Positions 16,930 to 26,535 are shown, counted from the stretch's first letter. The stretch is DNA of 64,000 nucleotides from Bradyrhizobium viridifuturi (GCF_001238275.1 NZ_LGTB01000041.1:1-64000), one strand, 5' to 3'. The notes: generated by a model from the sequence alone, not told the origin. Numbers and translations: made by a program.

Positions 16930-17547
16930 TTACGCCGCGTGCGGCACGGCGAGCGGTGCCTTCCGGGTCCGGGACCTGGTCCGGGTTGCCTTGCTTTCGG
17001 GCAGCGCGGCGCCGGTCGGCGCGATCATGCCCCAGGCGCCGTCCAGCGCCCCCTCGACCAACTCGAGGCCGAGGAGCCGCTCGCGCGCGAAGGCGCCCGG
17101 CAGCGACAGTTCGCCGGTCTTGGCGGCCGTGAAGCCGAAACGGGCATAATAGGGCGCGTCGCCAAGCAGAATCACCGCGCCATGGCCGCGGGTCTTGGCG
17201 ACAGCCAGCGCGCGCCGCACGAGCGCGGCGCCGACGCTGAGGCCGCGGCAGTCGTCGTCGACTGCCAGCGGCCCCAGCATCAGCGCGCTGCGGCCCCCCG
17301 CCCTGACGTGCCACAGCCGCACGGTTCCAACCAACCGGCCGTCCTGGCGCACGGCCGCAAGGCTCAGGCCTTGGGCGGGCGCGCGTCCGTCACGCAGGCG
17401 CTGGCAGGTGCGCGTATGGCGGTCCTCGCCAAAGCAGGCATCCAGCAACGCTTCGCGCGCGACGACGTCCGAGGCACGCTCCGCACGGATCGCGAACGGG
17501 GCGGCTTTTCGGATGAAGGCAACGGGGTCGTTCCGTTTTGCAGTCAT
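16930..17547 (-). CDS. GNAT-family N-acetyltransferase (YhbS-like)
   Basis: A 205-residue acetyltransferase. The acetyl-CoA-binding motif A is LMLGPLAVDDDCRGLSVGAAL (Q/RxxGxG/A form: CRGLSVGAAL), followed by the usual AVILLGDAPYYARFGF, which is typical of the YhbS subgroup. An N-terminal segment (RAERASDVVAREALLDACFG) provides the substrate side. The basic C-terminal tail (SKATRTRSRTRKAP) is not part of the fold. Because it sits between odc and hss, a polyamine or amino-acid substrate is conceivable but unsupported by sequence. Confidence 0.85.
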   Translation of the reverse strand: MTAKRNDPVAFIRKAAPFAIRAERASDVVAREALLDACFGEDRHTRTCQRLRDGRAPAQGLSLAAVRQDGRLVGTVRLWHVRAGGRSALMLGPLAVDDDCRGLSVGAALVRRALAVAKTRGHGAVILLGDAPYYARFGFTAAKTGELSLPGAFARERLLGLELVEGALDGAWGMIAPTGAALPESKATRTRSRTRKAPLAVPHAA

Positions 17548-17675
17548 GGCACGTCAGTCCCCGCTTGCAACGGCATGGCGTACGCCGCGGCAAGCGTCGT
17601 TCAGAAAAATCAAATATGATCGGGAAGGAGCCGGCTGGGCCGGCTCCCGGTTCATCGCCTCGATCGGGAGGCGGC

Positions 17676-18818
17676 TTAGATGTGGTAGGTCTTCAGCGGC
17701 GGAATGCCGTTGAACGCCACCGACGAGTAGGTCGACGTATAGGCGCCGGTGCCTTCGATCAGCAGCTTGTCGCCGATCTCGAGCGTCACCGGGAGCGGAT
17801 ACGGCAGCTTCTCGTACAGCACGTCGGCGCTATCGCAGGTCGGGCCCGCGAGCACGCACGGCGTCATGTCCGCCCCGTCATGCGGGGTGCGGATGGCGTA
17901 GCGGATCGACTCGTCCATCGTCTCGGCGAGACCGCCGAACTTGCCGATGTCGAGATAGACCCAGCGCACCTCGTCCTCGTCGCTCTTCTTCGAGATCAGC
18001 ACGACCTCGGTCTCGATCACGCCCGCATTGCCGACCATGCCGCGGCCCGGCTCGATGATCGTCTCCGGGATCTGGTTGCCGAAATGCTTGCGCAGCGCGC
18101 GGAAGATCGACCGGCCATATTGCAGGACCGGCGGAACGTCCTTGAGATATTTGGTCGGGAAGCCGCCGCCCATGTTGACCATGGTGAGGTTGATCCCGCG
18201 CTCGGCGCAGTCACGGAACACGGTCGACGCCATCGCCAGCGCGCGGTCCCACGCCTTCACCTTGCGCTGCTGCGAGCCGACATGGAACGAGATGCCGCAC
18301 GGCTCGAGCCCGAGGCGCTTGGCGAGGTCGAGCACCTCGACCGCCATCTCCGGGTCGCAGCCGAACTTGCGCGACAGCGGCCACTCGGCGCCGGCGCAGT
18401 CATAGAGGATGCGGCAGAACACCTTCGCGCCGGGAGCGGCGCGGGCGACCTTCTCGACCTCGGCGGCGCAATCGACCGCGAACAGGCGAATGCCGAGCGC
18501 GAAGGCGCGCGCGATGTCGCGCTCCTTCTTGATCGTGTTGCCATAGGAAATGCGGTCCGGCGTCGCACCGGCGGCCAGCGCCATCTCGATCTCCGCGACG
18601 GTCGCGGTGTCGAAGCAGGAGCCGAGCGAGGCGAGCAGGGACAGCACTTCGGGCGCCGGATTGGCCTTGACCGCGTAGAACACGCGGCTGTCCGGCAGCG
18701 CCTTCGCAAACGTCTGGTAGTTGTCGCGCACGACTTCGAGGTCGACGACGAGGCACGGCTCGGTGTCGAGTCCATCCTGACGGCGGTTGCGCAGGAATTC
18801 CTGGATACGTTCAGTCAT
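17676..18818 (-). CDS. odc: Ornithine (lysine/ornithine) decarboxylase, PLP fold-III
   Basis: A 380-residue enzyme of the eukaryote-like (alanine-racemase fold) decarboxylases. K51 in RVFYAVKANP is the PLP lysine. Other marks are SFHVGSQQ, MVNMGGGFPTKY, the phosphate-binding EPGRGMVGNAG, and GPTCDSADVLYE with the catalytic Cys and Asp. It makes putrescine (and possibly cadaverine) for homospermidine synthase. GGAGAG lies six bases before the ATG; an upstream in-frame start would run through the structured leader and is rejected. Regulation is probably through that leader. Confidence 0.92.
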   Translation of the reverse strand: MTERIQEFLRNRRQDGLDTEPCLVVDLEVVRDNYQTFAKALPDSRVFYAVKANPAPEVLSLLASLGSCFDTATVAEIEMALAAGATPDRISYGNTIKKERDIARAFALGIRLFAVDCAAEVEKVARAAPGAKVFCRILYDCAGAEWPLSRKFGCDPEMAVEVLDLAKRLGLEPCGISFHVGSQQRKVKAWDRALAMASTVFRDCAERGINLTMVNMGGGFPTKYLKDVPPVLQYGRSIFRALRKHFGNQIPETIIEPGRGMVGNAGVIETEVVLISKKSDEDEVRWVYLDIGKFGGLAETMDESIRYAIRTPHDGADMTPCVLAGPTCDSADVLYEKLPYPLPVTLEIGDKLLIEGTGAYTSTYSSVAFNGIPPLKTYHI

Positions 18819-19320
18819 GGCACTCTCCAACGGTCCCAGCGACGGGATCCGCATCAACGTGACGTCGGATGAGAGCGCTCCGGCCACATCGCGCGATGGA
18901 GGCGCAACGAAGCCACGAGACTCAAACCAGACTGTGCTGCCGTGGATTGGTTGGGAGAGTTTCCCGCCCGCTCACCTGGCAATGAAGGACAAGCCTTTTC
19001 AGTAGCCCGCGCCGGCGTTGGACCGCCGGTAGAGACCAAAAAAGCCCGATCCGTCGTTGCTTTAAGTCGCGTCCCCCGTGGAGAGCGGGGTGCGCCGGTT
19101 CGCCTCCGGCTGCCAGTCACGGTTGCAAAGAGTGGCGAGACCTTCAACAAGGCATCTCTGGAGAGAGATGCTGGCCGCCTCGTGTCCTCTCGGACGTAAG
19201 CGACCCTCGGTTCTTCCACCCCTTGGCGGCTGTCCGGCCTCTTGTCCGGATACCTACCGACTGACACACGACCACAGGCACGTGCGAAATTGGGCAAGGC
19301 AGGAAATAAGTCTTTTGACT
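18819..19320 (-). promoter_or_regulatory. Long structured 5' leader of odc, candidate speF RNA
   Basis: About 500 bases before odc hold no convincing gene but many hairpins on the transcribed strand: GTCC-GAGA-GGAC (19184-19195), a perfect 8-bp GCATCTCT-CTCC-AGAGATGC (19152-19171), and CCCCG/CGGGG around 19074-19090. A T6 run follows GGATCGGGC near 19040. The known alphaproteobacterial speF leader lies exactly here, upstream of ornithine decarboxylase genes. I identify it by position and structure, not by alignment. A conditional terminator at the T-run is possible. Confidence 0.6.
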
Positions 19321-19490
19321 TCGCGGCGCAAGAATTTTTTTGCGATAGCGACAAATTTCCCTAACGCGTGCTTGCGATCTCGCGCGCAGCACGCGTTGGA
19401 CGCGCTGAAGATGAATGGCTGTTAAGAATGTCTAACGAAGCGTGTGCGTTTTAGCCCTGTGCCGCAGCGCTTTCTTGAATCGCGTCAAGT

Positions 19491-19751
19491 TCACGCGCGA
19501 CGCGTGAACGGCTCGACGCGCTGCGCGGCGCGGATGAAGGCGATCATGATCAGGACGCCGAGGCCGAACAGCACGGCCTGCAGGATGTGCGCGCCGGTGT
19601 CGTTGAGCCCGAACAGGATCGCCAGCGCCCAGCCGCCGGCGAACGCCGCGCCGAACACTTCGGCGCCGATCAGGATCGCCGCCGAGATGACGGTGATGAC
19701 GCTCGGCCAGGCAATGCTGCGGTTGCCGGAGGTGGAGGGCTGCATGGTCAT
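19491..19751 (-). CDS. Small two-helix membrane protein
   Basis: An 86-residue protein from the ATG at 19749-19751 (a second ATG follows two codons later). Two hydrophobic segments, VITVISAAILIGAEVFGAAFAGGWALAI in outline and HILQAVLFGLGVLIMIAFI, suggest a helical hairpin in the inner membrane, ending with a basic tail (RVEPFTRRA). AGGAC lies about seven bases before the start. No function is recognised. Divergent from the M3 peptidase gene. Confidence 0.65.
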   Translation of the reverse strand: MTMQPSTSGNRSIAWPSVITVISAAILIGAEVFGAAFAGGWALAILFGLNDTGAHILQAVLFGLGVLIMIAFIRAAQRVEPFTRRA

Positions 19752-19881
19752 GGAATAGGTCCTGTTCAGGGGGCGCAATCTCTCCGAAAAGGGCCCATCT
19801 ATCAAGCGCAAAAGGCCCAAAAATGCCGTATCGCGTGATATAGATTGGGCCGTATTTTCAAGGCGAAAAACGGGACATTCG

Positions 19882-21957
19882 ATGTCAGAAACCAGCGCAG
19901 AGGCTATTGCCAACCCCCTCCTGAAGGCGTGGCAGACGCCGCTCGAGACACCGCCCTTCGCCGAGATCAAGCCGGAGCATTTCCTGCCCGCCTTCGAGCA
20001 GGCCTTCGCCGACCATTCGGCGGAAGTGGCTGCGATCACCCATGATCCGGCGCTGCCCGACTTCGACAACACCATCACGGCGCTGGAGCGCTCCGGCAAG
20101 CTGCTGTCGAAGATCTCGGCCGTGTTCTACGACCTGGTCTCGGCCCACTCCAATCCGGCGATCCTGGAGATCGACAAGGAGGTGTCGCCGAGGATGGCGC
20201 GGCACTGGAATCCGATCATGATGAACGCTGTGCTGTTTGGCCGCATCGCCATGCTGCACGAGAAGCGCGCCTCGCTCGGCCTGACCGGCGAGCAGATGCG
20301 GCTCTTGGAGCGCACCTATACCCGCTTCCACCGCTCCGGCGCCGGGCTCGACGAGGCCGCCAAGGCGCGCATGGCCGAGATCAACGAGCGGCTCGCCCAT
20401 CTCGGCACCTCGTTCAGCCACCACCTCCTCGGTGACGAGCAGGAGTGGTTCATGGAGCTCGGCGAGGGCGACCGCGCCGGCCTCTCCGACACATTTGTGG
20501 CGGCCGCCAAGGCTGCGGCGGAAGAGCGCGGCATGGCCGGCAAGGCGATCGTGACGCTGTCGCGCTCCTCGGTCGAGCCGTTCCTGCAGAGCTCGCAGCG
20601 GCGCGACCTCCGCGAGAAGGTCTACAAGGCCTTCACCGCCCGCGGCGACAATGGCAACGCCAACGACAACAACGCGACCATCGTGGAGATCCTCAGGCTC
20701 CGCGAGGAGACCGCGAAGATCCTGGGTTTCCCGACCTACGCCGCCTACCGCCTCGAGGATTCCATGGCCAAGACGCCGGAGGCGGTGCGCGGCCTGCTGG
20801 AGCGGGTCTGGAAGCCGGCACGGGCGCGCGCTCTCGCCGACCGCGACGCGCTGCAGGCGCTGATCACTGAAGAAGGCGGCAATTTCACTCTGGCGGCCTG
20901 GGACTGGCGCTACTACGCCGAGAAGCTCCGGCAGGCCAAAGCCAATTTCGACGATTCCGCGATCAAGCCGTATCTGGTGCTCGACCATATGATCGAGGCC
21001 GCCTTCGACTGCGCCACCCGCCTGTTCGGCGTCACCTTCGCGGAGCGCAAGGACATCCCGGCCTGGCACCCGGACGTCCGGGTCTGGGAGGTCAAGGGCC
21101 GCGACGGCCAGCACAAGGCGCTGTTCTACGGCGACTACTTTGCGCGGCCTTCGAAGCGCTCCGGCGCCTGGATGACCTCGCTGCGCGACCAGCAGAAGCT
21201 CGACGGCGATGTCGCGCCGCTGGTCATCAATGTCTGTAACTTCGCCAAGGGCGCCGACGGCGCGCCGTCGCTGCTGTCGCCCGACGACGCGCGGACCCTG
21301 TTCCACGAGTTCGGCCACGGCCTGCACGGCATGCTGTCGAATGTGACGTATCCGTCACTGTCGGGCACATCCGTGTTCACCGACTTCGTCGAGCTGCCCT
21401 CGCAGCTCTACGAGCACTGGCAGGAGCGGCCCGAGGTGCTGCAGCGCTTCGCCCGCCACTACCAGACCGGGGAGGCGCTGCCGGACGATTTGCTCAAGCG
21501 CTTCCTCGCCGCGCGCAAGTTCAACCAGGGCTTTGCCACCGTCGAGTTCGTCTCCTCGGCGCTGGTCGACCTCGAATTCCATACCCAGCCGGCGGCGGCG
21601 AGCTGGGACGTCCGCGCCTTCGAACAGAAGGAGCTGGAGAAGATCGGCATGCCCGCCGAGATCTCGCTGCGGCACCGGCCGACCCAGTTCGGCCATATCT
21701 TCTCCGGCGATCACTATGCCTCCGGCTATTACAGCTACATGTGGTCGGAGGTGATGGACGCCGACGCGTTCGGCGCCTTCGAGGAGGCCGGCGACATCTT
21801 CGATCCCGCCACCGCCAAGCGGCTGCATGACGACATCTACTCGTCGGGCGGCTCGCGCGATCCGGAGGAGGCCTATGTGGCCTTCCGCGGCCGCGAACCC
21901 GAGCCGGACGCCCTGCTGCGCCGGCGCGGCCTGCTCGAGACGCCAGAGGCGGCCTGA
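19882..21957 (+). CDS. M3-family zinc metallopeptidase (oligopeptidase A / Dcp type)
   Basis: A 691-residue thimet-oligopeptidase-family enzyme. The zinc site is LFHEFGHGLHGML, with H475, E476 and H479; the third ligand Glu is in FTDFVELPSQ, about 29 residues on. It has no signal peptide, so it degrades peptides in the cytosol, including cleaved signal peptides in the case of OpdA/PrlC. The N-terminal helical part (TPPFAEIKPEHFLPAFEQA) is typical. It is followed three bases later by the DUF1007 gene, probably within one transcript. Confidence 0.9.
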   Translation: MSETSAEAIANPLLKAWQTPLETPPFAEIKPEHFLPAFEQAFADHSAEVAAITHDPALPDFDNTITALERSGKLLSKISAVFYDLVSAHSNPAILEIDKEVSPRMARHWNPIMMNAVLFGRIAMLHEKRASLGLTGEQMRLLERTYTRFHRSGAGLDEAAKARMAEINERLAHLGTSFSHHLLGDEQEWFMELGEGDRAGLSDTFVAAAKAAAEERGMAGKAIVTLSRSSVEPFLQSSQRRDLREKVYKAFTARGDNGNANDNNATIVEILRLREETAKILGFPTYAAYRLEDSMAKTPEAVRGLLERVWKPARARALADRDALQALITEEGGNFTLAAWDWRYYAEKLRQAKANFDDSAIKPYLVLDHMIEAAFDCATRLFGVTFAERKDIPAWHPDVRVWEVKGRDGQHKALFYGDYFARPSKRSGAWMTSLRDQQKLDGDVAPLVINVCNFAKGADGAPSLLSPDDARTLFHEFGHGLHGMLSNVTYPSLSGTSVFTDFVELPSQLYEHWQERPEVLQRFARHYQTGEALPDDLLKRFLAARKFNQGFATVEFVSSALVDLEFHTQPAAASWDVRAFEQKELEKIGMPAEISLRHRPTQFGHIFSGDHYASGYYSYMWSEVMDADAFGAFEEAGDIFDPATAKRLHDDIYSSGGSRDPEEAYVAFRGREPEPDALLRRRGLLETPEAA

Positions 21958-21959
21958 AG

Positions 21960-22610
21960 GTGAGGCTGTCCCTCAGCCGGCCGATCGCCTGGCTCGTGCT
22001 CGTGGTGTCCGCCGTGCTCGGCACGGCGGAGGCCTCGGCCCATCCGCATGTCTGGATCGTCGCCAGGAGCGAAGTGATCTACGCGCCTGACGGCACCATC
22101 ACCGGCGTCCGCCACGCCTGGACCTTCGACGACATGTTCTCGACCTACGCGCTGCAGGGCATCGAGACCAAGGTGAAGGGCGCCTACAGCCGGGAGGAGC
22201 TGGCGCCGCTGGCGCAGACCAATGTCGAGTCGCTGAAGGAATACGCCTACTTCACCTTCGCCAAGGGCGACGGCAAGAAGCAGAAGTTCACCGAACCGGT
22301 CGACTACTTCCTCGAATACAAGGATTCGGCGCTGACGCTGCACTTCACCCTGCCGGTCAAGACGCCGTTCAAGGCCAGCAAGCTCTCGCTCGAAGTGTTC
22401 GACCCGACCTATTTCATCGACTTCCAGTTCGCCGACAAGGAGCCGGTCAAGCTGGTCGGCGCCGCGGCCGACTGCAAGATGCAGTTCGAGCGGCCGAACA
22501 GTGACGGCACTGCGGCCGCGCAGAAGCTCGGCGAGCAGAACTTCCTCGACGGCGGCAACGCCAATTTCGGCATGATGTTCGCCAACAAGATCACGGTGGA
22601 TTGCCCATGA
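21960..22610 (+). CDS. DUF1007-family periplasmic protein
   Basis: This 216-residue protein starts at GTG. A signal peptide (LSRPIAWLVLVVSAVLGTAEASA) ends just before HPHVWIVARSE, the family's hallmark His motif at the mature N-terminus, which is well placed to bind metal. DUF1007 genes are regularly next to nickel/cobalt transporters, as here: the stop overlaps the NicO start by four bases (ATGA). A periplasmic metal-handling partner of the exporter is the likely role. Confidence 0.85.
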   Translation: MRLSLSRPIAWLVLVVSAVLGTAEASAHPHVWIVARSEVIYAPDGTITGVRHAWTFDDMFSTYALQGIETKVKGAYSREELAPLAQTNVESLKEYAYFTFAKGDGKKQKFTEPVDYFLEYKDSALTLHFTLPVKTPFKASKLSLEVFDPTYFIDFQFADKEPVKLVGAAADCKMQFERPNSDGTAAAQKLGEQNFLDGGNANFGMMFANKITVDCP

Positions 22611-23728
22611 CGCCGATCGCCTCCCGCCTGATGCGGGGCTTCGCCGTATCGGCCGCGGTGCTGGCGGCAGTCGTGGTGCTCGACGGCGCGGTCCATGCGC
22701 TGCTGGCGCAAAATCCGTTCGGCGCGCCGCGCGCGGCGGAGCCGCAGGGCGGCATCGTCGGCTGGCTGTTGGCAAAGCAGTCGGAATTCTACCGCGAGAT
22801 GTCGCAGACCATCCGCGCCGCGAAGTCCGACGGCTCGGCGGTCTGGACGCTGCTTGCGATCTCGTTTGCCTACGGGATTTTCCACGCCGCAGGTCCCGGC
22901 CACGGCAAGGCGGTGATCTCGTCCTACATGGTCGCCAACCGCGAGACCGCGCGGCGCGGCATCGTGCTGTCGTTCGCCTCGGCGCTGATGCAGTCGCTGG
23001 TCGCCGTTCTGATCGTCGGCGTCTGCGCCTGGCTGCTCAATGCGACGGCGAAGACGATGTGCGGGGCGGAGAAGGCGATCGAGATCGCCAGCTACGCGTT
23101 GATCGCAGCGTTCGGCGCCCGGCTGGTCTGGGTCAAGGGCGGTGGCTTTCTCCGCGCGCTCCGGCTGCCGCGTCCGGCGCTGGCGATGGCCGGCGCGCAG
23201 CCGCACGGTCACGACCATGATCACGCCCACCACGACCATGGCCATGATCACCATCGCCACGCGCACGACGATCACGACCATCATCACGATCACCATCATG
23301 ACCACGATCACGATCATGACGCTGGGCACGTCCATGACGAGCATTGCGGCCATTCACATGGACCGACGCCGGCTGAGCTTGCCGGTCCCGGCGGTTGGCG
23401 GCGCGGCCTCAGTGCCATCCTCACGGTCGGGATCCGGCCGTGCTCGGGTGCCATTCTGGTGCTGGTGTTCGCGCTGGCCCAGGGCCTGTTCTGGGCCGGT
23501 GTTGCCGCGACCTTCGTGATGGGGCTCGGCACCGCGATCACGGTGGCGGCGATCGCGCTGGTTGCGGTGTCGGCGCGCGGCATGGCCGAGCGCCAGAGCG
23601 GCGCGCGCGACGGCGGCGGCATGGTGATCATGCGCGGCCTGGAATTCGCCGCTGCGGCTCTCGTGCTGCTGTTCGGGCTCGGGCTGCTGTTCGGCTATGT
23701 CGCGGCCGAACGCGCGACGTGTCTGTGA
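22607..23728 (+). CDS. NicO/RcnA-type nickel/cobalt transporter
   Basis: This is a 373-residue membrane protein. Helices with SFAYGIFHAAGPGHGKAVISS (the family's H-x3-GPGHGK signature) and LTVGIRPCSGAILVLVFAL flank a cytoplasmic loop of about 50 residues made almost entirely of His and Asp (23205-23355). The loop probably senses or buffers Ni/Co, as in RcnA. RcnA-like members export these metals; some NicO relatives import. The ATG overlaps the DUF1007 stop; a TTG two codons upstream is less likely. No riboswitch is visible, since the unit follows the peptidase gene directly. Confidence 0.87.
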   Translation: MTPIASRLMRGFAVSAAVLAAVVVLDGAVHALLAQNPFGAPRAAEPQGGIVGWLLAKQSEFYREMSQTIRAAKSDGSAVWTLLAISFAYGIFHAAGPGHGKAVISSYMVANRETARRGIVLSFASALMQSLVAVLIVGVCAWLLNATAKTMCGAEKAIEIASYALIAAFGARLVWVKGGGFLRALRLPRPALAMAGAQPHGHDHDHAHHDHGHDHHRHAHDDHDHHHDHHHDHDHDHDAGHVHDEHCGHSHGPTPAELAGPGGWRRGLSAILTVGIRPCSGAILVLVFALAQGLFWAGVAATFVMGLGTAITVAAIALVAVSARGMAERQSGARDGGGMVIMRGLEFAAAALVLLFGLGLLFGYVAAERATCL

Positions 23729-23808
23729 GGTCACCTCGCCTGCTTGTGGGGAGAGGGAGCTTGACCAGCGTATTCACCTCACGTGAGAACGGAGGGGTGA
23801 GAGGCAAC
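23729..23808. repeat. Degenerate intergenic palindromic repeat (type D)
   Basis: CCTCGCCTGCTTGTGGGGAGAGG and CCTCACGTGAGAACGGAGGGGTGAG repeat the CTC/GAG-rich vocabulary of the better copy at 26.6 kb. CTCACGTGAG is a small perfect palindrome. It lies between convergent genes and may act as a bidirectional 3' stem. Confidence 0.4.
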
Positions 23809-24207
23809 TCACCGCGTCAGATATCCCCTGATTGCCGGCAACAGGAAGATCGCGATATTGATCGCAAAGCCGATGCTCCAGAGGATCGAGCGCAGGGTCG
23901 GGCGGTTGCCGATATAGGTGAAGACGTAGGCGATCCGCACGATCAGGAACAGCACCGCGAGCTCGTCGATCAGCCGCAACGGGCCGACGCGGAATTCGGC
24001 GAGCAAGACGGCGAAGGCGAAGAACGGGAAGGCTTCGATGCCGTTCTGGTGGGCGCCGAGCGCCCGCGAGCGGATCGGGTCGTCGTAGAAACCGGGATCG
24101 CGAGGTTTCGAATTGTCGAAGCCGCGGATGCCGGTCCATTTCACCGATACGATCGTCAGCAGTGAGAGCAGCAGCGTCCCGAAGACGCACCATTCGGCGA
24201 TCGTCAT
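23809..24207 (-). CDS. MAPEG-family membrane protein
   Basis: A 132-residue, four-helix protein of the MAPEG (membrane-associated glutathione/eicosanoid) superfamily, close to the bacterial COG3686 group. The conserved core is RALGAHQNGIEAFPFFAFAVLLAE (Q-N-x-x-E/F), then RIAYVFTYIGNRPTLRSILW. GGGAGG precedes the ATG by six bases. Some members have glutathione transferase activity; function here is unproven. Convergent with NicO, divergent from hemH. Confidence 0.82.
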   Translation of the reverse strand: MTIAEWCVFGTLLLSLLTIVSVKWTGIRGFDNSKPRDPGFYDDPIRSRALGAHQNGIEAFPFFAFAVLLAEFRVGPLRLIDELAVLFLIVRIAYVFTYIGNRPTLRSILWSIGFAINIAIFLLPAIRGYLTR

Positions 24208-24323
24208 GGTTCCTCCCGTATTCCGGCCGGGAACGTAGCCAACCCGCACTCGGCTTGACAAGGTTGGAGCAACGCGCGAAGCCCAAAGCCCCCAAGCGAA
24301 GGACTTTTGAGCGCAAGGCCATC

Positions 24324-25361
24324 ATGAGCACGGTGATCCCGTTCGAGAGCGCGAAGCCCGCCGCGGCGCCGAAGCCGGAGCGCGTCGGCGTGCTGCTGGT
24401 CAATCTCGGCACGCCGGATACGGCCGATGCCGCGGGCGTGCGGGTCTATCTCAGAGAATTCCTGTCCGATCCGCGGGTGATCGAGGACCAGGGCCTGGTC
24501 TGGAAGCTGATCCTCAACGGCATCATCCTGCGGGTCCGCCCGGCCCGCAAGGCGCGCGACTATCTGAAGATCTGGAACACCGAGAAGAACGAGTCGCCGC
24601 TGAAGACCATCACGCGCTCGCAGGCCGACAAGCTGGCGGAGGCGATCGCCGATCACGACCACGTCGTGGTCGACTGGGCGATGCGCTACGGCAATCCGTC
24701 GATCAAGGAGCGCATCGAGGCGCTGGCGACGCAAGGCTGCGGCCGGCTGCTGGTGGTGCCGCTCTATCCGCAATACTCCGCGGCGACGTCGGCAACCGTC
24801 TGCGACGAGGCATTTCGCGTGCTGGCCGGCATGCGCGCGCAGCCGATCCTGCGGGTGACGCCGCCCTACTACGACGACCCCGATTACATCGAGGCGCTCG
24901 CGGTCTCGATTAACCAACATCTCGCGACGCTGCCGTTCCAGCCGGAGGTCATCCTCGCCTCGTTCCACGGCATGCCGAAAGAGTATGTCGACAAGGGCGA
25001 TCCCTATCAGGCGCAGTGCATCGCCACCACCAACGCGCTGCGCAAGCGGCTCGGGCTCGATGCCTCACGATTGCTTCTCACCTTCCAGTCGCGCTTCGGC
25101 AATGCCGAGTGGCTGCAGCCCTATACCGACAAGACGGTCGAGAAACTCGCCAAGGACGGCGTGAAGCGAATGGCCGTGGTCACGCCGGGCTTTTCTGCAG
25201 ATTGCCTCGAGACGCTGGAGGAGATCGCGCAGGAGAACGCCGAGATCTTCCGGCACAATGGCGGCGAGCAGTTCGCGGCCATTCCCTGCCTCAACGACAG
25301 CGACGGCGGCATGGACGTGATCCGCCAACTCGTGCTGCGCGAGCTTCAGGGCTGGATCTAA
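24324..25361 (+). CDS. hemH: Ferrochelatase
   Basis: A 345-residue protoporphyrin/coproporphyrin ferrochelatase, inserting Fe(II) at the end of haem synthesis. Family marks are VGVLLVNLGTPD, VVDWAMRYGNPSI, VPLYPQYSAATSATV, the catalytic His in ILASFHGMPKEYVDKGDPY, TFQSRFGNAEWLQPYTD and VVTPGFSADCLETLEEI with the late Glu. The ATG at 24324 is supported by the N-terminus of homologues. It is monogenic, and no Irr/RirA-type operator is obvious upstream. Confidence 0.94.
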   Translation: MSTVIPFESAKPAAAPKPERVGVLLVNLGTPDTADAAGVRVYLREFLSDPRVIEDQGLVWKLILNGIILRVRPARKARDYLKIWNTEKNESPLKTITRSQADKLAEAIADHDHVVVDWAMRYGNPSIKERIEALATQGCGRLLVVPLYPQYSAATSATVCDEAFRVLAGMRAQPILRVTPPYYDDPDYIEALAVSINQHLATLPFQPEVILASFHGMPKEYVDKGDPYQAQCIATTNALRKRLGLDASRLLLTFQSRFGNAEWLQPYTDKTVEKLAKDGVKRMAVVTPGFSADCLETLEEIAQENAEIFRHNGGEQFAAIPCLNDSDGGMDVIRQLVLRELQGWI

Positions 25362-25531
25362 CGCGCTGAAGCCCTTTGTTAACGATCCGTGACAACGGAC
25401 ACAGCGGTTCGCTGGGTCTTCGTGCATCTGGCAGTCCGACAACCGCTTCCTATGTGCTAGGGAGAACAACAGCCGGCTGAACCGGCGAAGCGGTCCTGCC
25501 GACCAATGCACGACCGTGCCTGGAGGACTTC

Positions 25532-26535
25532 ATGACTGGCTTCGATATTTTCGCGATCGCGTTTGTTCTTCTCGTCATCGTCACGCTGTTCGCCGGGATC
25601 AAGACCGTTCCGCAGGGCTATGACTGGACCATCGAGCGGTTCGGCAAATACACCCGCACGCTGTCGCCCGGCCTCAATCTGATTGTGCCCTATTTCGATC
25701 GCATCGGGCGCAAGATCAACATGATGGAGCAGGTGATCAACATCCCCGAGCAGGAGGTGATCACCAAGGACAACGCCACCGTGACGGTCGATGGCGTCGC
25801 GTTCTACCAGGTGTTCGACGCGGCGAAGGCGAGCTACGAGGTCGCCAACCTCAACCAGGCGATCACGGTCCTGACCATGACCAACATCCGCTCGGTGATG
25901 GGCTCGATGGATCTCGACCAGGTGCTGTCGCATCGCGACGAGATCAACGAGCGGCTGCTGCGCGTGGTGGATGCTGCGGTGTCGCCGTGGGGCGTCAAGG
26001 TCAACCGCATCGAGATCAAGGACATCGTGCCGCCGGCCGACCTCGTCGAGGCGATGGGCCGGCAGATGAAGGCCGAGCGCGTCAAGCGCGCCGACATATT
26101 GCAGGCGGAAGGCCAGCGGCAGTCGGAGATCCTGCGCGCCGAGGGCGCCAAGCAGGGCCAGATCCTGCAGGCCGAGGGCCGCCGCGAGGCCGCCTTCCGC
26201 GACGCCGAGGCGCGCGAGCGGCTTGCCGAAGCCGAGGCCAAGGCGACCCAGATGGTGTCGGAGTCGATCGCCAAGGGCGACGTCGCGGCGCTGAACTATT
26301 TCATCGCCGACAAATACATCAAGGCGTTCGGCCAGCTTGCGGAGTCGCCGAACCAGAAGGTCCTGATGCTGCCGATCGAGACGTCGAGTGTGCTGGGCTC
26401 GCTGGCCGGCATCGGCGAGATCGCCCGCGCCACCTTCGGCGAGAGCGCTGCATCCGCCACCGCCGCAGCGCGCGCGGCGGCTCGGTGCCGTCGGCTGGTC
26501 CGACGCCACCACCGCCGGTGCCGCCGCAGCGGTAG
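25532..26535 (+). CDS. SPFH-domain (stomatin/QmcA-like) protein, C-terminal frameshift
   Basis: One N-terminal membrane helix (FAIAFVLLVIVTLFAGI) leads into the SPFH domain (KTVPQGYDWTIERFGKYTRTLSPG) and an Ala/Glu/Gln-rich coiled coil (RAEGAKQGQILQAEGRREAAF). The read frame runs on past 26535 through an intergenic repeat, whereas the +2 frame ends as SVPSAGPTPPPPVPPQR-stop. I infer one base lost near 26480 and a true length of about 334 residues. SPFH proteins oligomerise on membranes and act with NfeD, encoded next. Confidence 0.85.
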
